Part shown: one piece after another, positions 21,115 through 31,909 of the stretch | Numbering within the stretch: the stretch's first letter is position 1 | How the letters are laid out: every line of letters starts with the position of its first letter | NCBI RefSeq assembly: GCF_029962835.1 | Contig: NC_080582.1 | Span: forward strand, 16,934,032-16,998,031 | Reading direction: 5' to 3' | Length of the DNA: 64,000 nucleotides | DNA from: Magnolia sinica | Lineage: Eukaryota > Streptophyta > Magnoliopsida > Magnoliales > Magnoliaceae | Notes under the pieces: generated by a model | The model's database searches: none | Told to the model about the DNA's origin: nothing | Seen by the model: the letters and a program-made list of their open reading frames with translations, nothing else | Translations under genes and position numbers: made by a program

Positions 21115-21264
21115 CCCTGATCCATAGCTCAAGTGGTAGATTGAGTGAAAGACACCTCGTTTCAATGTTGAGGTCTTGGTATCAATTCCCTAGTAGGGGT
21201 GGCTAACAGTGAAGGGTTAACTGACTGTGGGTGTACTGACAAGCTAACAACCAAAAAAAAAAAC
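21115..21264 (+). mobile_element. Full-length tRNA-derived SINE
   Basis: 150 bases. An internal RNA polymerase III promoter is visible: box A-like TAGCTCAAGTGGTAGA (21125-21140) and box B-like GGTATCAATTCC (21178-21189). The element ends in a run of A. It is flanked by an exact 17-bp target duplication (CCAAAAGTGAAGACACA at 21098-21114 and 21265-21281), the signature of LINE-mediated insertion. Fragments of the same SINE lie at 9335-9412 and about 50741-50812. Confidence 0.9.
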
Positions 21265-21281
21265 CCAAAAGTGAAGACACA

Positions 21282-22080
21282 TTGTCTATGTTGCGAGCCT
21301 GTTGATTGGACCAAATGACATCTCATCAACTTAATTTCAGACTTATATCATATCCAACCGTTTGCAAAGAAAATATGGCTATTTTCCCAAGACCATTTTG
21401 TGTAGAGAAAAATAGGATGCACTGATTAAGTAAATTAGATACGTTGTGTGTCATATGACAAGTGCTGTTTGATTGGATATAACCGTCGGACAATTACGCA
21501 TGTAGAACAAAGAATGAGTGCCACATGTTAGCCATTCTCCCCCTCGATAAAAAGGAGCCTCTTCCCATTTGCTAAACAAAATGAAAAAAGAGGACCTTTC
21601 CTCCATGTCTCTCCCTCTCTCTGCTATCCTTTCATCTCTCAAGCGACTGAGAGCTATGACCATTCATCATTGGCCAGCAACTAGTGGCCATGATCAATGG
21701 TCAGCGATGAGTGCCCACGATGGACGGTCAACCATCAATCTCCAAGGGAGATGGATGGCTATCTGACCACGAAGATCCATGTCCAGCTGCTGTACTGATG
21801 GAGATCGTTTGTTTAACGGCCATCGTGATCTACTACCAACGTTCAGATCTATCTAGATTTACGATCAATGGACACCAGATAATCATCTCACGCCAGTCGC
21901 AGGACATCCATGACCTCATCAGCTTCTTCCTTTACTCATTTTCCTTCTGAAAAAGCAGAGATTGATCAGATGATCTGAAAATTAATCAGATTGATTCCAA
22001 TCTCCTCGGATCAGTTGGAATCTGTTCGGATTAGTTGTAAGTTTATTAGATCAATTGTGGTCTGATCAGATCAATCAGAA
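21282..22080. other. Intergenic DNA, nothing supported
   Basis: CCCCTCGATAAAAAGGAGCC at about 21540 looks like a TATA box, with short open frames after it (21569-21766, 21711-21950). The frames have no recognisable domain and no codon signal, so I do not call a gene. 21955-22080 has several degenerate GATCAG/GGTCTGATC words. Confidence 0.4.
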
Positions 22081-22500
22081 TGTGCTCTGTTGGCCCCAGC
22101 ATGATGTATGTGTTTTATCCATGCCGTCTATCAATTTTCCAGATCATATTAGGGCTCTATGTCAAAAATGAGGAATATTTAAACCTTAGGTGGACCACAC
22201 CACAGGAAAACAGTAGTGATTGAATGATCACCATTATAACGTTTATTTGACATCCAACCTATTGATTAGGTCAAAAAGACCTGGATAAAGGGAAAATACC
22301 AACTATCAGCTTAATCCAAAACTTTTGTGGACCACAAGAAGTTTTTAATCGTAGGCATTTAATCAACACTGTTTCGGGTGATGTGGTCCACTTGAGATTT
22401 CAATCTACCTTATTTTCAGGCTCATACAATAAAATGATCTGGAAAAATGGATGGACGGCATGGATGAAACACATACATCATGGTGGGGCCACAAAGCACA
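22081..22500. mobile_element. Full-length foldback MITE of the GTGGG/CCGTCCAT family
   Basis: 420 bases. Outer ends TGTGCTCTGTTGGCCCCA and TGGGGCCACAAAGCACA are inverted copies. The inversion extends far inside: CATGATGTATGTGTTTTATCCATGCCGTC against GACGGCATGGATGAAACACATACATCATG, and GTGGACCACACCACAGG against GGTGATGTGGTCCAC. It is non-coding. I could not find a clear target duplication. This is the best reference copy for the many fragments in the window. Confidence 0.85.
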
Positions 22501-22696
22501 GACCACAAGCCATTGGCTAATGGCAGCAGGGTCACGAGCCAATCCGCGTTCATTTTACATGATTCACGGTCTGATTCACCTGTTCACGGCTCATAGTCCA
22601 TGGCTTATGGCCTGTCCAAATGTAAACAGTCTAGAATGCTGACCGTTGATTATAGTTCAAACCCCTTTATGCATGTCCACTTACACCCATCCATAT

Positions 22697-22898
22697 TAGG
22701 GCTGAAATGTCCTGCGGGTTGGTGCTCGACCCTAGCCCAATCCAAGGTTCCTATATTTCAACCCTAACCCAACCTAACCTCGGTCGGGAATTCTCAACCC
22801 AAGCCCAACCTAATTGGGCTTAGTCAGCTTGTTCGGGTGGATATATGCTAGTATTTTTGTTATTACATTATTTTATTATATTTTCAATACACATCTTA

Positions 22899-22951
<53 letters not shown>

Positions 22952-23378
22952 CAAATAAGCTAAAATACAGGACAACTGCTCCTTTAAATGCTCCTTTAAA
23001 AGTCATGTTGTGTAGCACACAATGTATTTGGGAGAGAACTATGACGTATCTAGTTAGCTTTGAGTAATAAAAAATTGCGTTGACCAATGAAACCCAACGG
23101 CACAGAAATTTCCAATGCCTTTGACATGGATGATCTGCACTCAATTATAATTTATAACTTATATATTGATTGGGTTTGGGTTAGGTAAGGCAACCTGAGA
23201 CCTCAACTCGAGCCCAACACAAGTTTTATTGGGTTGGTGTCCTCAACCCGAGCCCAACACAAGTTTTATCGGGTTGGTGTTTGTACAGCCCAAGCCCGAG
23301 AGCAAATCTGCTAGATTCTGCCCAAGCCCAACCCAATGTCGGGTCAGTTGGGTTGAACCCGCTCAACTTTCAGCCCTA
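22697..23378. mobile_element. hAT-type MITE with TAGGGCTGAAA ends
   Basis: 682 bases with ends TAGGGCTGAAAT and ACTTTCAGCCCTA, and flanks ATCCATAT (22689-22696) and ATCCATTT (23379-23386), a 7-of-8 match. Inside are CAACCCAAGCCCAACC-type repeats and a (TA)n run at 22903-22951. No transposase. Confidence 0.85.
22903..22951. repeat. (TA)n microsatellite
   Basis: About 24 TA units inside the hAT MITE. Confidence 0.95.
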
Positions 23379-23386
23379 ATCCATTT

Positions 23387-23734
23387 GGGATTGCTACCCT
23401 TAGATGACTTCTTATCCACGTGCAATTGTTAATGGTTATTAACATGTGTTCTCATTCACATAATATGTATTTACAACACTCTAGGGCCTAAAGCCTGTTC
23501 AATTATTCCAGCCCAAGGCCCATTCATTTGGCCTTTGGTCCACTTCATATGGCCTTTGACTTACTCATGGCCTACTGACGTACTCATGGCCCAACTAGCT
23601 GGCCGGTAACTTATATTCATGGCCCACGGCCTCCTTCACGTCCCGTTGCCCATTTACATACCCACGGCCCATCTTACGGGCCACCAAATCCACCTTATTT
23701 TAGGTCCACCCTTTTCTTTTTACCTTTATTTCCA
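23387..23734. other. Intergenic DNA upstream of B3 copy 4
   Basis: Rich in GGCCCA/CATGGCC words (23500-23690), which look like a degenerate short-period repeat. No gene seen. Confidence 0.45.
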
Positions 23735-23996
23735 TGCAATAGTAGAACTTTCCACCATTGTATTACCAAAGTATAAAGAAATTGTCCATCACAATGAGGG
23801 TGGGTTTAAATGGTTAAACCCAAATACAACATACATAAAAATCACAAGCCTACTTGTTTTGGAAATATAGTTTGCACAAGTATGTTGTTGTTACTCATAA
23901 AAATGGCCTTTAAATAAAGAGTGAGTGTTGATCCATTCCATAATACATTCTATCTTCTCTTTGAGTATCTTCTTTCTCATTAGAGAAGCTCAAGCA
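23735..23996 (+). promoter_or_regulatory. Conserved proximal promoter and leader of B3 copy 4
   Basis: Matches 1815-2071 and 15038-15291: CAATAGTAGAACTTTCCACC, TTTAAATGGTTAAACCCAAA, TACTTGTTTTGGA..AGTTTGCACAAGTAT, TATA-like TTTAAATAAA at 23909-23918, then a CT-rich leader. The repeated retention of this block before three gene copies points to shared regulation. Confidence 0.6.
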
Positions 23997-24557
23997 ATGG
24001 CCAATCAAAATTTCAATAATTTGATCAAACAAGCATTGATAGAACGCGGAGGTGATCATGATGAACTGGGCCCGCCTTTCTCGTGGGACCGACAAAATCA
24101 AGGGCACGAGCGTATACGAAGAGATCTAGGAGGTCGAGTGAGTAACGGGACGCCTCTACGCTTAGTTTGTGAGAAGGTGCTAACGGCGACGGATGTAAGC
24201 GATCACCATAACCGTTTTGTTATAAAAAAGAAAATAGCGGAGAATTCCATTTTCCAATGCCTCACTCTTGAACAAAGAATCAGCGTTTCCAACGGCGATG
24301 AGGTCCGAGTGACCGGCCATGACAGAGAGGGAACAAAATGGGACTTGGGATTTAGAAAATGGGGGCAGGAGAATGATGGTAACATGATTTACGTCTTAAT
24401 CGGGCAATGGGCCAATATGGTGGCTCAGAACAGTTGGAGTGCAGGCAATCGGCTCACTATCTGGGGCTTCCCTTATGGTGGTATTAGAGATAGATGGGAG
24501 TTTGGACCAGATCACGGCTACAATGAAGTTCACTTCGTGTTCACAGTACAGCAGTGA
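23997..24557 (+). CDS. B3-domain protein, DUF313 / At2g31720-like (copy 4, intact)
   Basis: 186 codons from ATG at 23997. A longer upstream-extended frame (from 23925) is rejected because its extra residues are the CT-rich leader, and the start MA-(N)-Q/R matches copies 1-3. Layout: N-terminal helix (NNLIKQALIERGGD, residues 7-20), a WDRQNQGHERIRRDLG segment (30-45), then the B3-like domain at about 54-160 (LRLVCEKVLTATDV, HNRFVIKKKIAENSIFQCLT, EVRVTGHDREGTKWDLGFRKWGQ, MIYVLIGQWANMVAQNSWSAGNRLTIWGFPY), and the shared tail FGPDHGYNEVHFVFTVQ. It would be a nuclear DNA-binding protein. Copies 2 and 4 have the same length with no gaps, which suggests the frame is maintained. The B3 assignment is by pattern; close relatives outside this window are not checked. 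Confidence 0.75.
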   Translation: MANQNFNNLIKQALIERGGDHDELGPPFSWDRQNQGHERIRRDLGGRVSNGTPLRLVCEKVLTATDVSDHHNRFVIKKKIAENSIFQCLTLEQRISVSNGDEVRVTGHDREGTKWDLGFRKWGQENDGNMIYVLIGQWANMVAQNSWSAGNRLTIWGFPYGGIRDRWEFGPDHGYNEVHFVFTVQQ

Positions 24558-24558
24558 A

Positions 24559-25015
<457 letters not shown>

Positions 25016-25435
25016 TGCCACCGTGATGTAAATGTCTTATCCATGCCGTCCATACCTATTAAAAGATAATTTTATGACATAATCCACAAAATGAAGCACG
25101 TCCAGATTTCTAGCGGACCACACCAAAGGAAGCAGTGGTGATAATGACACCCACCATTGAAACCTCTCTAAGGGCCACTGTGATCTTTTTTGCCATCCAA
25201 CCTATTCATAAGGTCATTTAGACCTGGATGATTTGAAAACACAAATATCAGCTTGATCTGAAACTTCTACAGCTCCCAAGAAGTTTTTAATTGTGGGCCT
25301 TCAATCCCCACTTTGTGGCCCACCTAAGCCTTGGTTCTGCCTCATTTTTGGGCTCATACAGTATAATTATCTGTAAATAGGGATGGACAGCGTGGATAAG
25401 ATGTTTGCATCACGGTGGCTCCCACAGAGCTCTGC
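25016..25435. mobile_element. Nearly full-length foldback MITE (GTGGG/CCGTCCAT family)
   Basis: CACCGTGATGTAAATGTCTTATCCATGCCGTCCAT at the left and ATGGACAGCGTGGATAAGATGTTTGCATCACGGTGG at the right are inverted copies. The inner marks GCGGACCACACCAAAGGAAGCAG and CCATCCAACCTATTCATAAGGTC are standard. The right end CCCACAGAGCTCTG is fuller than the left. Confidence 0.8.
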
Positions 25436-25479
25436 CCGGATGGATTACCGTCGAGGGGGTAGGACGCAATGAGTTTCCA

Positions 25480-26416
25480 CTATAGACTACCTATCTGGTT
25501 GGCCATTCTGGGATCAAGGTATAAAAACCACACGGATTGACCAATTCAGGCCTTCTTATTCATAGACTTCAACCGCATGGAATGATGACCATTAAATCCT
25601 AGTAATTTTCAACTTCTTTTTAAAGAATTCAAATATAAATGCCAGAATTAGGGGTGGCAATAGGTTGAGTGGCTCACCTATCCCAGCGTTTGGACTAGGG
25701 TTGGACCCATAAGCTTGGATCCTGGTCAAGTTTGGGCTTGACATGTGTGGCTCAATCAATTTTCTGTAGCCTTTGAGCCTAAATTATTATAGCCACCTGG
25801 CCCAACTTCATACTCCATCCTAGAAATGCACCATTTGAATTCTCAGCCAGCCAACACATGCATTCCATTGGTTGAATTTTCCTCAATGTCTTCCGTGCAT
25901 TTGCGACCCACCTAATTAACCGATGAATTAGATGTGAAAATTAGGGATTGGGACCACGTCTGGACCAAGCCATTTGTTTTTGTCTTGCGTGGCTTGGGCC
26001 TGCTCTACTATGCCCTGTTGGGCTTAGGGCTTGGACATAATGTTGGGTGGGGTTTTCATGCCACCTTAACCAAAGCTGGGAAAGGGACGATTCGACTCGG
26101 CTGACTTGACTCGTTTAGACCCAACTCGACTCGAACCAAGTAGGCTTCATCCAATCCGAGCACAAACAAAGTCGAGTTCGAGTTACCCAATAACTCGACC
26201 CGACTCAACTCAAAACTCGATCCGATTAGACTTGACTCGATTCGAAAGTCGAATCGACTCGAAACGGGTTTGAGTACATATATAAAATAAAAATTAAAAA
26301 AACCTAATTTCTAACATCTCTAACCTACCCGCCGCACCCGACCCTGACCCAATTCCAAACTCTCTCCCTCCCTCATCCTTCTCCTCTTCCAAGACCCGCA
26401 GCCACCCACCACCACC

Positions 26417-26452
<36 letters not shown>

Positions 26453-27290
26453 ACTTGGTACTTCTAACTGGGTCGGACTCGGTCCGGAGCAGTACAGGCC
26501 AGATCGGACTTGGATTGGGTTAGGCATACTGGATTCAATATCGAATCGAGTCAGATCAAGTTCAGGTTAGGCCTATTTCAAAATCGGATTGAGTCCGGTC
26601 AGCCCTAACTCGGTCCGACTCAACTCAATGCTCAACTCTAACCTTAACCCAGCCCATTGCCTCTTTGACCTAGGATCATCGGTTTGATCTTTCTCTATTG
26701 GACCATCCATGGCAGGATGAACCAAATATAAAATCCTGATTCATCTATTAAAAGCCAAATATATGGTGGCAGGTGGCAATGGGCTGAGCCTGGGCCTAGA
26801 AGATATAAAAGATTGAATAGGCATGGCCTGAACGAGCTCAAAATCCGAGCCACAGATAATCCGGGCCCAACTGGTTGACAGCCCAAACCACAGAACAGAT
26901 TAAAAGAGATGTTGGCTCATGATTCAAACAACTGACATAAGAAAGAGTGCAATTCTCATCAACAAAGCCCCTTTGCCTCTGCCTGAATGATCTGGACCAC
27001 ATATTTGGACCCAGATGGTCTTATCAGATTGATGTCCACTCATTATTCGATCATTGAAGGTCCACTGAATGCACGGTTATGATTGATGTGCTTTTTGGGC
27101 CACGACTCATCCATGGTGTGGTGCACAAGATGGATGGGCCAGACCACTATGGTGCCTACCGGATGTAAGGAGAGAAGGCATAAGAAATAGATTATGCCAC
27201 AAAAAGTGACCTTAATGAAAAGTAACATCAGCCACTAAATGTCAGGAATGCTCCAATCGTTATCTGATTTGCTTCAATTACCATCATTAA
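25480..27290 (+). repeat. B3 downstream duplication block, unit 4
   Basis: The complete version of the block seen after B3 copies 2 and 3. 25480-26070 matches 16320-16900. 26649-26765 continues it after a hAT MITE, and 26870-27290 matches 13780-14060 and 17690-18035. No protein-coding signal is present, so the similarity reflects duplicated DNA rather than a gene. Confidence 0.7.
26071..26640 (-). mobile_element. hAT-type MITE, family TAGAGCTGGGCA, copy 3
   Basis: 570 bases, reversed relative to copies 1 and 2, ending CTCAACTCTA. It is flanked by an exact 8-bp duplication ACCTTAAC (26063-26070 and 26641-26648). It contains a (TC)n run at 26420-26451. It splits the duplication block of unit 4 at a point where units 2 and 3 have none. 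Confidence 0.85.
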
Positions 27291-28774
27291 TGGGCCACCT
27301 CTCAATGATTGAGATCTTCTGTCCCATTAGAACATTAACACACCCTGCTGCGCAAAACTTCCACATATTAAATGATACCAATGATGTAGAGCGGGCTGCA
27401 GACCTATTTCTGGCTCAAATGGACCAAAAAATATCTAAACAGAAGCGGACATAATCCATCATATTTAGGATCAGTCCTATGTAGGGCATGATGTAATTGA
27501 GCCCCAAGCGTGTTAAGATCAAGAAAATTCATTTTGGATTGAAAAAAATGCTAGTGCAAATCGTAAATCAACCATAACTTTTGATCCAAAATGAGTTATG
27601 AGAAGATGCATGACCTATAAATTTCAATTGAAATTATTTTATGGGCCGACCAACACATAAGCGTGTTCCGTCACTCCGTTTCACAAGAAAATGATTCATT
27701 CGTAATCAAGTCTCCCATTTTTCAAAAAACTTGCTATTTTTAGTAAGTTTTAGGATGAACGCAACTTTTTATCCTTGGAATTTTAGTATTTAGTATCTTT
27801 TTGGGGTTTGCTTCTTATCATGCTAGAAATATATCATGCGTATTTACATTAGAACTTTTTTTATTTTTTATATGTTTCATTATTTTTGCAAAGTTTTAAT
27901 TTATTTGTATTAGAACTCTTAATCATAATTTTATTTTATTATTTAAAGCTTTTTAATCTTGGTTGAAAAGATTTCAATAAAGTATTTCAAATTTTCTTGA
28001 CTCTTGTGAATTTGAGAACCATTACGCGTTATGGATTAAGGTATTAATCACTTGAGAAATATTGACGTTTATGGTTATCCCTTCATGCTTTTCCCTACGT
28101 CAACCAAGTACCCAATCACCTCCATCCATGGACCATATCTCTACTTTTGAAAAGAAATTTTGCAACATTTCGTGAAGTATTTGTATGTTCAATTTGGAGC
28201 ATTGGCAAATTCCAAAAACCTACATTGGCCCAGATTGAAATGCGATAGATATAGATACGTCCACATAATGAATGTATGTTTTCATGTATTCACTAATTGG
28301 TCTGGGCTGGGCTGGGCTGGGCATATATCTCTATCTCATATTCCATTCTTAAACTCGAGTGTAGTCATAAGCCTGACCCAGTTATAATTAAATGGGTTGG
28401 GTTGAAGTTAGGCCTCTTTAATGGATTTTAAGTGCATCTGCAGCCAGGTCAAAGCAAGACCACATGTTGAAACTAAGGCTTAAAGAAATCAGGGTGGCCC
28501 TTCACATATGAGTCACACTCAACTTGCAATTTTTATAGGGCCCATTTATAACTTTAATGACTGGGCTTGAGCCTGAAACTGAATAGAAAATTACAAAACA
28601 GGCCAAAGCTTAGCTCGAACTTTATTCCAATGAAATATCAAGTCATTCATAACCTGGTCCAAAGTTCAAACTCTGTAAATTTGCTGTTGATTGACTTAAA
28701 TCACATGGAATGATGACCATTAACCTTACTGGTGGGCCATATTACAAAAACCACACAGGTAGACTCACAAGAGT
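27291..28774. other. Intergenic DNA, no gene seen
   Basis: 27600-28140 is AT-rich and may be an old LTR (AACTTTTGATCCAAAATGAGTTATG, CTATTTTTAGTAAGTTTTAGG), but no partner was found. 28300-28320 is a short GGGCT tandem. 28350-28720 has CAGGCCTGACCC-type words like the hAT MITEs. Confidence 0.4.
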
Positions 28775-28857
28775 TTTAAAACGAGGTTATGGGTTCAAAC
28801 ACCTATTGTGGTGAAATCCTATTGTGGTGTGAGTGCATGTGTAAAAAAAAAAAAAGG
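28775..28857 (+). repeat. SINE-like 3' fragment
   Basis: A box B-like GGTTCAAACACC (28792-28803), then TGGTGTGAGTGCATGTGT and a run of A. This is the layout of the 3' part of plant tRNA-derived SINEs, of a family different from the one at 21115. No target duplication located. Confidence 0.4.
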
Positions 28858-29870
28858 ATACGTATGCATCCATATTTTGTGTTAGCATTTTTCGCTAATT
28901 GGGCTGGATTGGGAATTTCTCTTTAGTTAGTGTTCCTTTCTCAAGCTCAAGCTTGTTCGTGCTAGGTTAGGTTGGGTTGATTGAGCCTGACCTGTTATAT
29001 TAAATATGTGAGTTGGGTTGGGCTTGGGCTCTGGCTTAACAAATTTTAAGTGTGTCATGTCAGATCACAGGGTAATGGGTCACAGACTCTTAACTCTTTT
29101 CCTTCTTAGCAAATGGGTCAGGCTTGGGCTGACACCGACCTAACCCAAACTTGACCCATTGCCTTTGCAGTGTTATAACATGTTCATCTCCCATTTAAAA
29201 TATGAGGCTGGATCTACTCCGTAGCTCTGTAGACTAAGCTAAAACTAAAAAGGGATTAGTTTTATCTTTTGATCACAAAGGAGTCACAAAGATACAAAGG
29301 AGTTATTCCAATCAAGCTGTATATTTTCAAAATTGGCCCCAGTTGTACCAATTAATGAGAAATGCTAGACCCATCATCTTGTAGGTCTACCTATTATCAT
29401 TTTGGATCAAAGGTACGACCAATGTGAACTTGGACTATCAATCGTACCTTTGTGCGCAACAACTGCCTGACTAACAGAAAAAGAGAAGAAGGCCTTGAGA
29501 GCCATTTTTTATGAAAGTATACGTAGATGTGGACTTCCTAGGGTCGCTGCAAGGATACATGGTGAGAGGGGTTTCCAAGCTGATGAGGGATTCTCCCACC
29601 AGAGGATTGCTCTTCTTTTCTATTAACATTCAACAATCCAAGATTGCGTCCTACCCCACCCGTCTCTAGCCATGAACGGGTAGTTTTGAGGGGGACACCA
29701 CATATGACTCTTGCATTTAATACTCTCTTTCTGTGAATGGTGAGGGGGCGTTCGAGAGACCGCGCTCCCTCGAGCAGGAGGACGAAGACAGCCATAGGTG
29801 TCTGAAAGAGAATATTAGCATAAGAAAATAGTCTCTTCATCGGAAATCTTCCTTTCAACTATTCTGCAGA
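28858..29870. other. Intergenic DNA, partly LINE 5' region
   Basis: 28900-29200 repeats the GGGTTGGGCTTGGGCT vocabulary of local hAT MITEs. From about 29530 the GC content rises and the sequence is probably the decayed 5' end of the LINE whose RRM starts near 29900. Confidence 0.4.
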
Positions 29871-30049
29871 AGACCTGATTAAAATTTTCTGAAAATATGG
29901 TAGGGTTTCAGAGGTCTTTCTTCCCCGGTTCCCTAGAACGAGCAAATCCAGGGGATATGCTTTTGTTCGATATGTGTACAAAGACAATGCGCGAGCAGCT
30001 AAAGGCGTGCTCGATGGGAAGAAGATAGATGGGAGGACAATCTCTATTA

Positions 30050-31909
30050 GGGCCTGTTTGGATGCCTGTAAGTTGGGTAAGTGGGAAGTTACTTACAGGG
30101 AAGTCACTTACAGGTAGTGTTTGGGGAGAAAAATCACATGTAAGTAACTTACAACCTGTAAGTCACTTACAGGCAAATCTACCAAAAAACTACAGGGGGA
30201 TGGGGGTGGGAAGTCACTTCCCTGTAAGTCACTTATAGGCTCAACGGTCAGATTTTTAAAAAGAGGGGAAGAGGGAGAAATGCACCAAAGGGGATTGAAG
30301 GTTTCGTCTCTCCATCCCAAGCACTCTCCTCCTCCCTCTCTGCAATCTCTCTTCCCCTCCTTCACTCCCTCTCTGCAATCTCTCTCCCCCTCCTTCCCTT
30401 CCTCTCTGCAATCTCTCTCCGTCTCTGTAATCTTTTCCTGCAATTACCGCCTTCTGTCTCTTCTCCCCCTAGAACGTTAGGGTTTCATCAACCCTTTTTT
30501 TTCTCTTTGAAAACGGCAGGGTTTCATCAACCCTTTATTAATCTTTGAAAACGGTAGTGGCTTGACGTTACGCGATAAGGCACACTCACTTATACGCACC
30601 TGCGCATGTGTGCATTTTTTCACTAGTGTCATGGACCTCTAATCCGAACGGTCCATGTGATGCAGCATCCCATGAAACCGTCAGGGACTAATTTTCTCCG
30701 TGATTTAAAACTCTGGTGGGCCATAGAAAAGAGAGATACAAATCAAAGTACGAAAATGTTTTCTTTTGTTATGGCCCACCAATGTTTTAGATCAAAGTAA
30801 CAGTTGGGTCATAGGAGTTTCATGGGGTTCAGCATCACGTGGACCGTTCAGATTTTGGACTCAAGTCACGCGTGATGAGTTCTCAAAAAGTCAACCTGTC
30901 CGCGGCTGAGTAATCGGCGGGAAGGGATTGAGTTCTGAGTGATGCATAAAATACGTGGGATCCACCATGATGTATGTATTTGATCGACACCGGTCATCCA
31001 TTTTAATACTTAATTTTTTAAGTCCTGAACTTGAAAATTAGCTATATCCAAAGATCGAGTGGACCACACCACAGGAAATAGTGTGACTTGAGTGTACACC
31101 ATTGAAAATTTCTGGGGGCCCACGGAAGTTATGGATTGAGCTGATTTTTTTTCCCCTCATTCAGGTGTTCGTGATCTTATGAACAAGTTGGATGACAAAT
31201 AAAGATCGCTATGGGCGCTAGAGAGGTTTCAACTGTCCAAATCAGTACTTCCACTGTTTCTTGTGATACGGTCTACTTTAGCTTTAGGTAAACATTTATA
31301 GTGGGCCCAACTAAATTTATTTAGTGTAATAAAAGTACACCAGCAACTGGGTACACAATCTGATTGCATTACTGGTAACACGGTAGTGGGTGTTACCCCT
31401 GCCGTGGGCCCACCTTGATGATGTGTTATATATCCACTCTGCCCAACCGTTTCTCCATTGGAGATTTTAGGCCCAACTTATTTGTGTTGCCGAGTTTTTC
31501 ACTGAGGAAGTTTATTCTCAATGTTTAAATTGAGTTATTACTCCATATTATGGATATTTTGAATTCGTGGGTCCACTTTTATAACTCACTTGTTGATTGT
31601 TTTAGCTTAATAATTATCTCAAATATTCATCTTGATGGGCTTAAGAAAATAACATATTTGATCCTATGTTTTTTTTATATGATTATAACATTTTATAACA
31701 ATTCCCTAATCTAAGTTCTGCTTGATGTGAATATACAACTTTCTACCTGTAAGTAACTTACATGTTATCCAAACAGAAAAACTAACTTACCTATAAGTGA
31801 CTTACAACTTACATCCAAACAGGTTACCTATGAGTAACTTTCACTTGTAAGTGACTTACAGGTAAGTCACTTACAACTTAAAAGAACTTACAGGCATCCA
31901 AACAGGCCC
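30050..31909. mobile_element. Non-autonomous PIF/Harbinger element, 1.86 kb
   Basis: Terminal inverted repeats GGGCCTGTTTGGATGCCTGT and its reverse complement at the right end, flanked by TTA at 30047-30049 and 31910-31912. GGGCCTGTTTGG ends with TTA/TAA duplications are the signature of PIF/Harbinger (Tourist-like) elements. The subterminal regions hold many copies of the short word AAGTNACTTACAGG in both orientations (30075-30235 and 31750-31890), probable transposase-binding sites. The centre carries a CT-rich stretch (30300-30470) and a foldback-MITE-like piece (30955-31330) but no transposase. Confidence 0.9.
30955..31530. repeat. Foldback-MITE-like pieces inside the Harbinger element
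   Basis: TGGGATCCACCATGATGTATGTATTTGATCG..CCGGTCATCC, AGTGGACCACACCACAGG, GAACAAGTTGGATGACAAATAAAG and ACGGTCTACTTTAGCTTTAGG are family words. A second start (GTGGGCCCACCTTGATGATGTG) is at about 31405. Confidence 0.6.

Noticed and set aside
21125-21189. Possible tRNA gene
   Set aside because: Box A and box B fit a SINE; no cloverleaf can be formed and the unit has a poly(A) tail with target duplications.
21569-21950. Possible small gene behind a TATA-like GATAAAAAGG
   Set aside because: Two short overlapping frames with no domain and no sign of codon bias.
23925-23996. N-terminal extension of B3 copy 4 (hydrophobic, signal-peptide-like)
   Set aside because: It is the CT-rich leader read in frame. 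The ATG at 23997 matches the start of the other copies.
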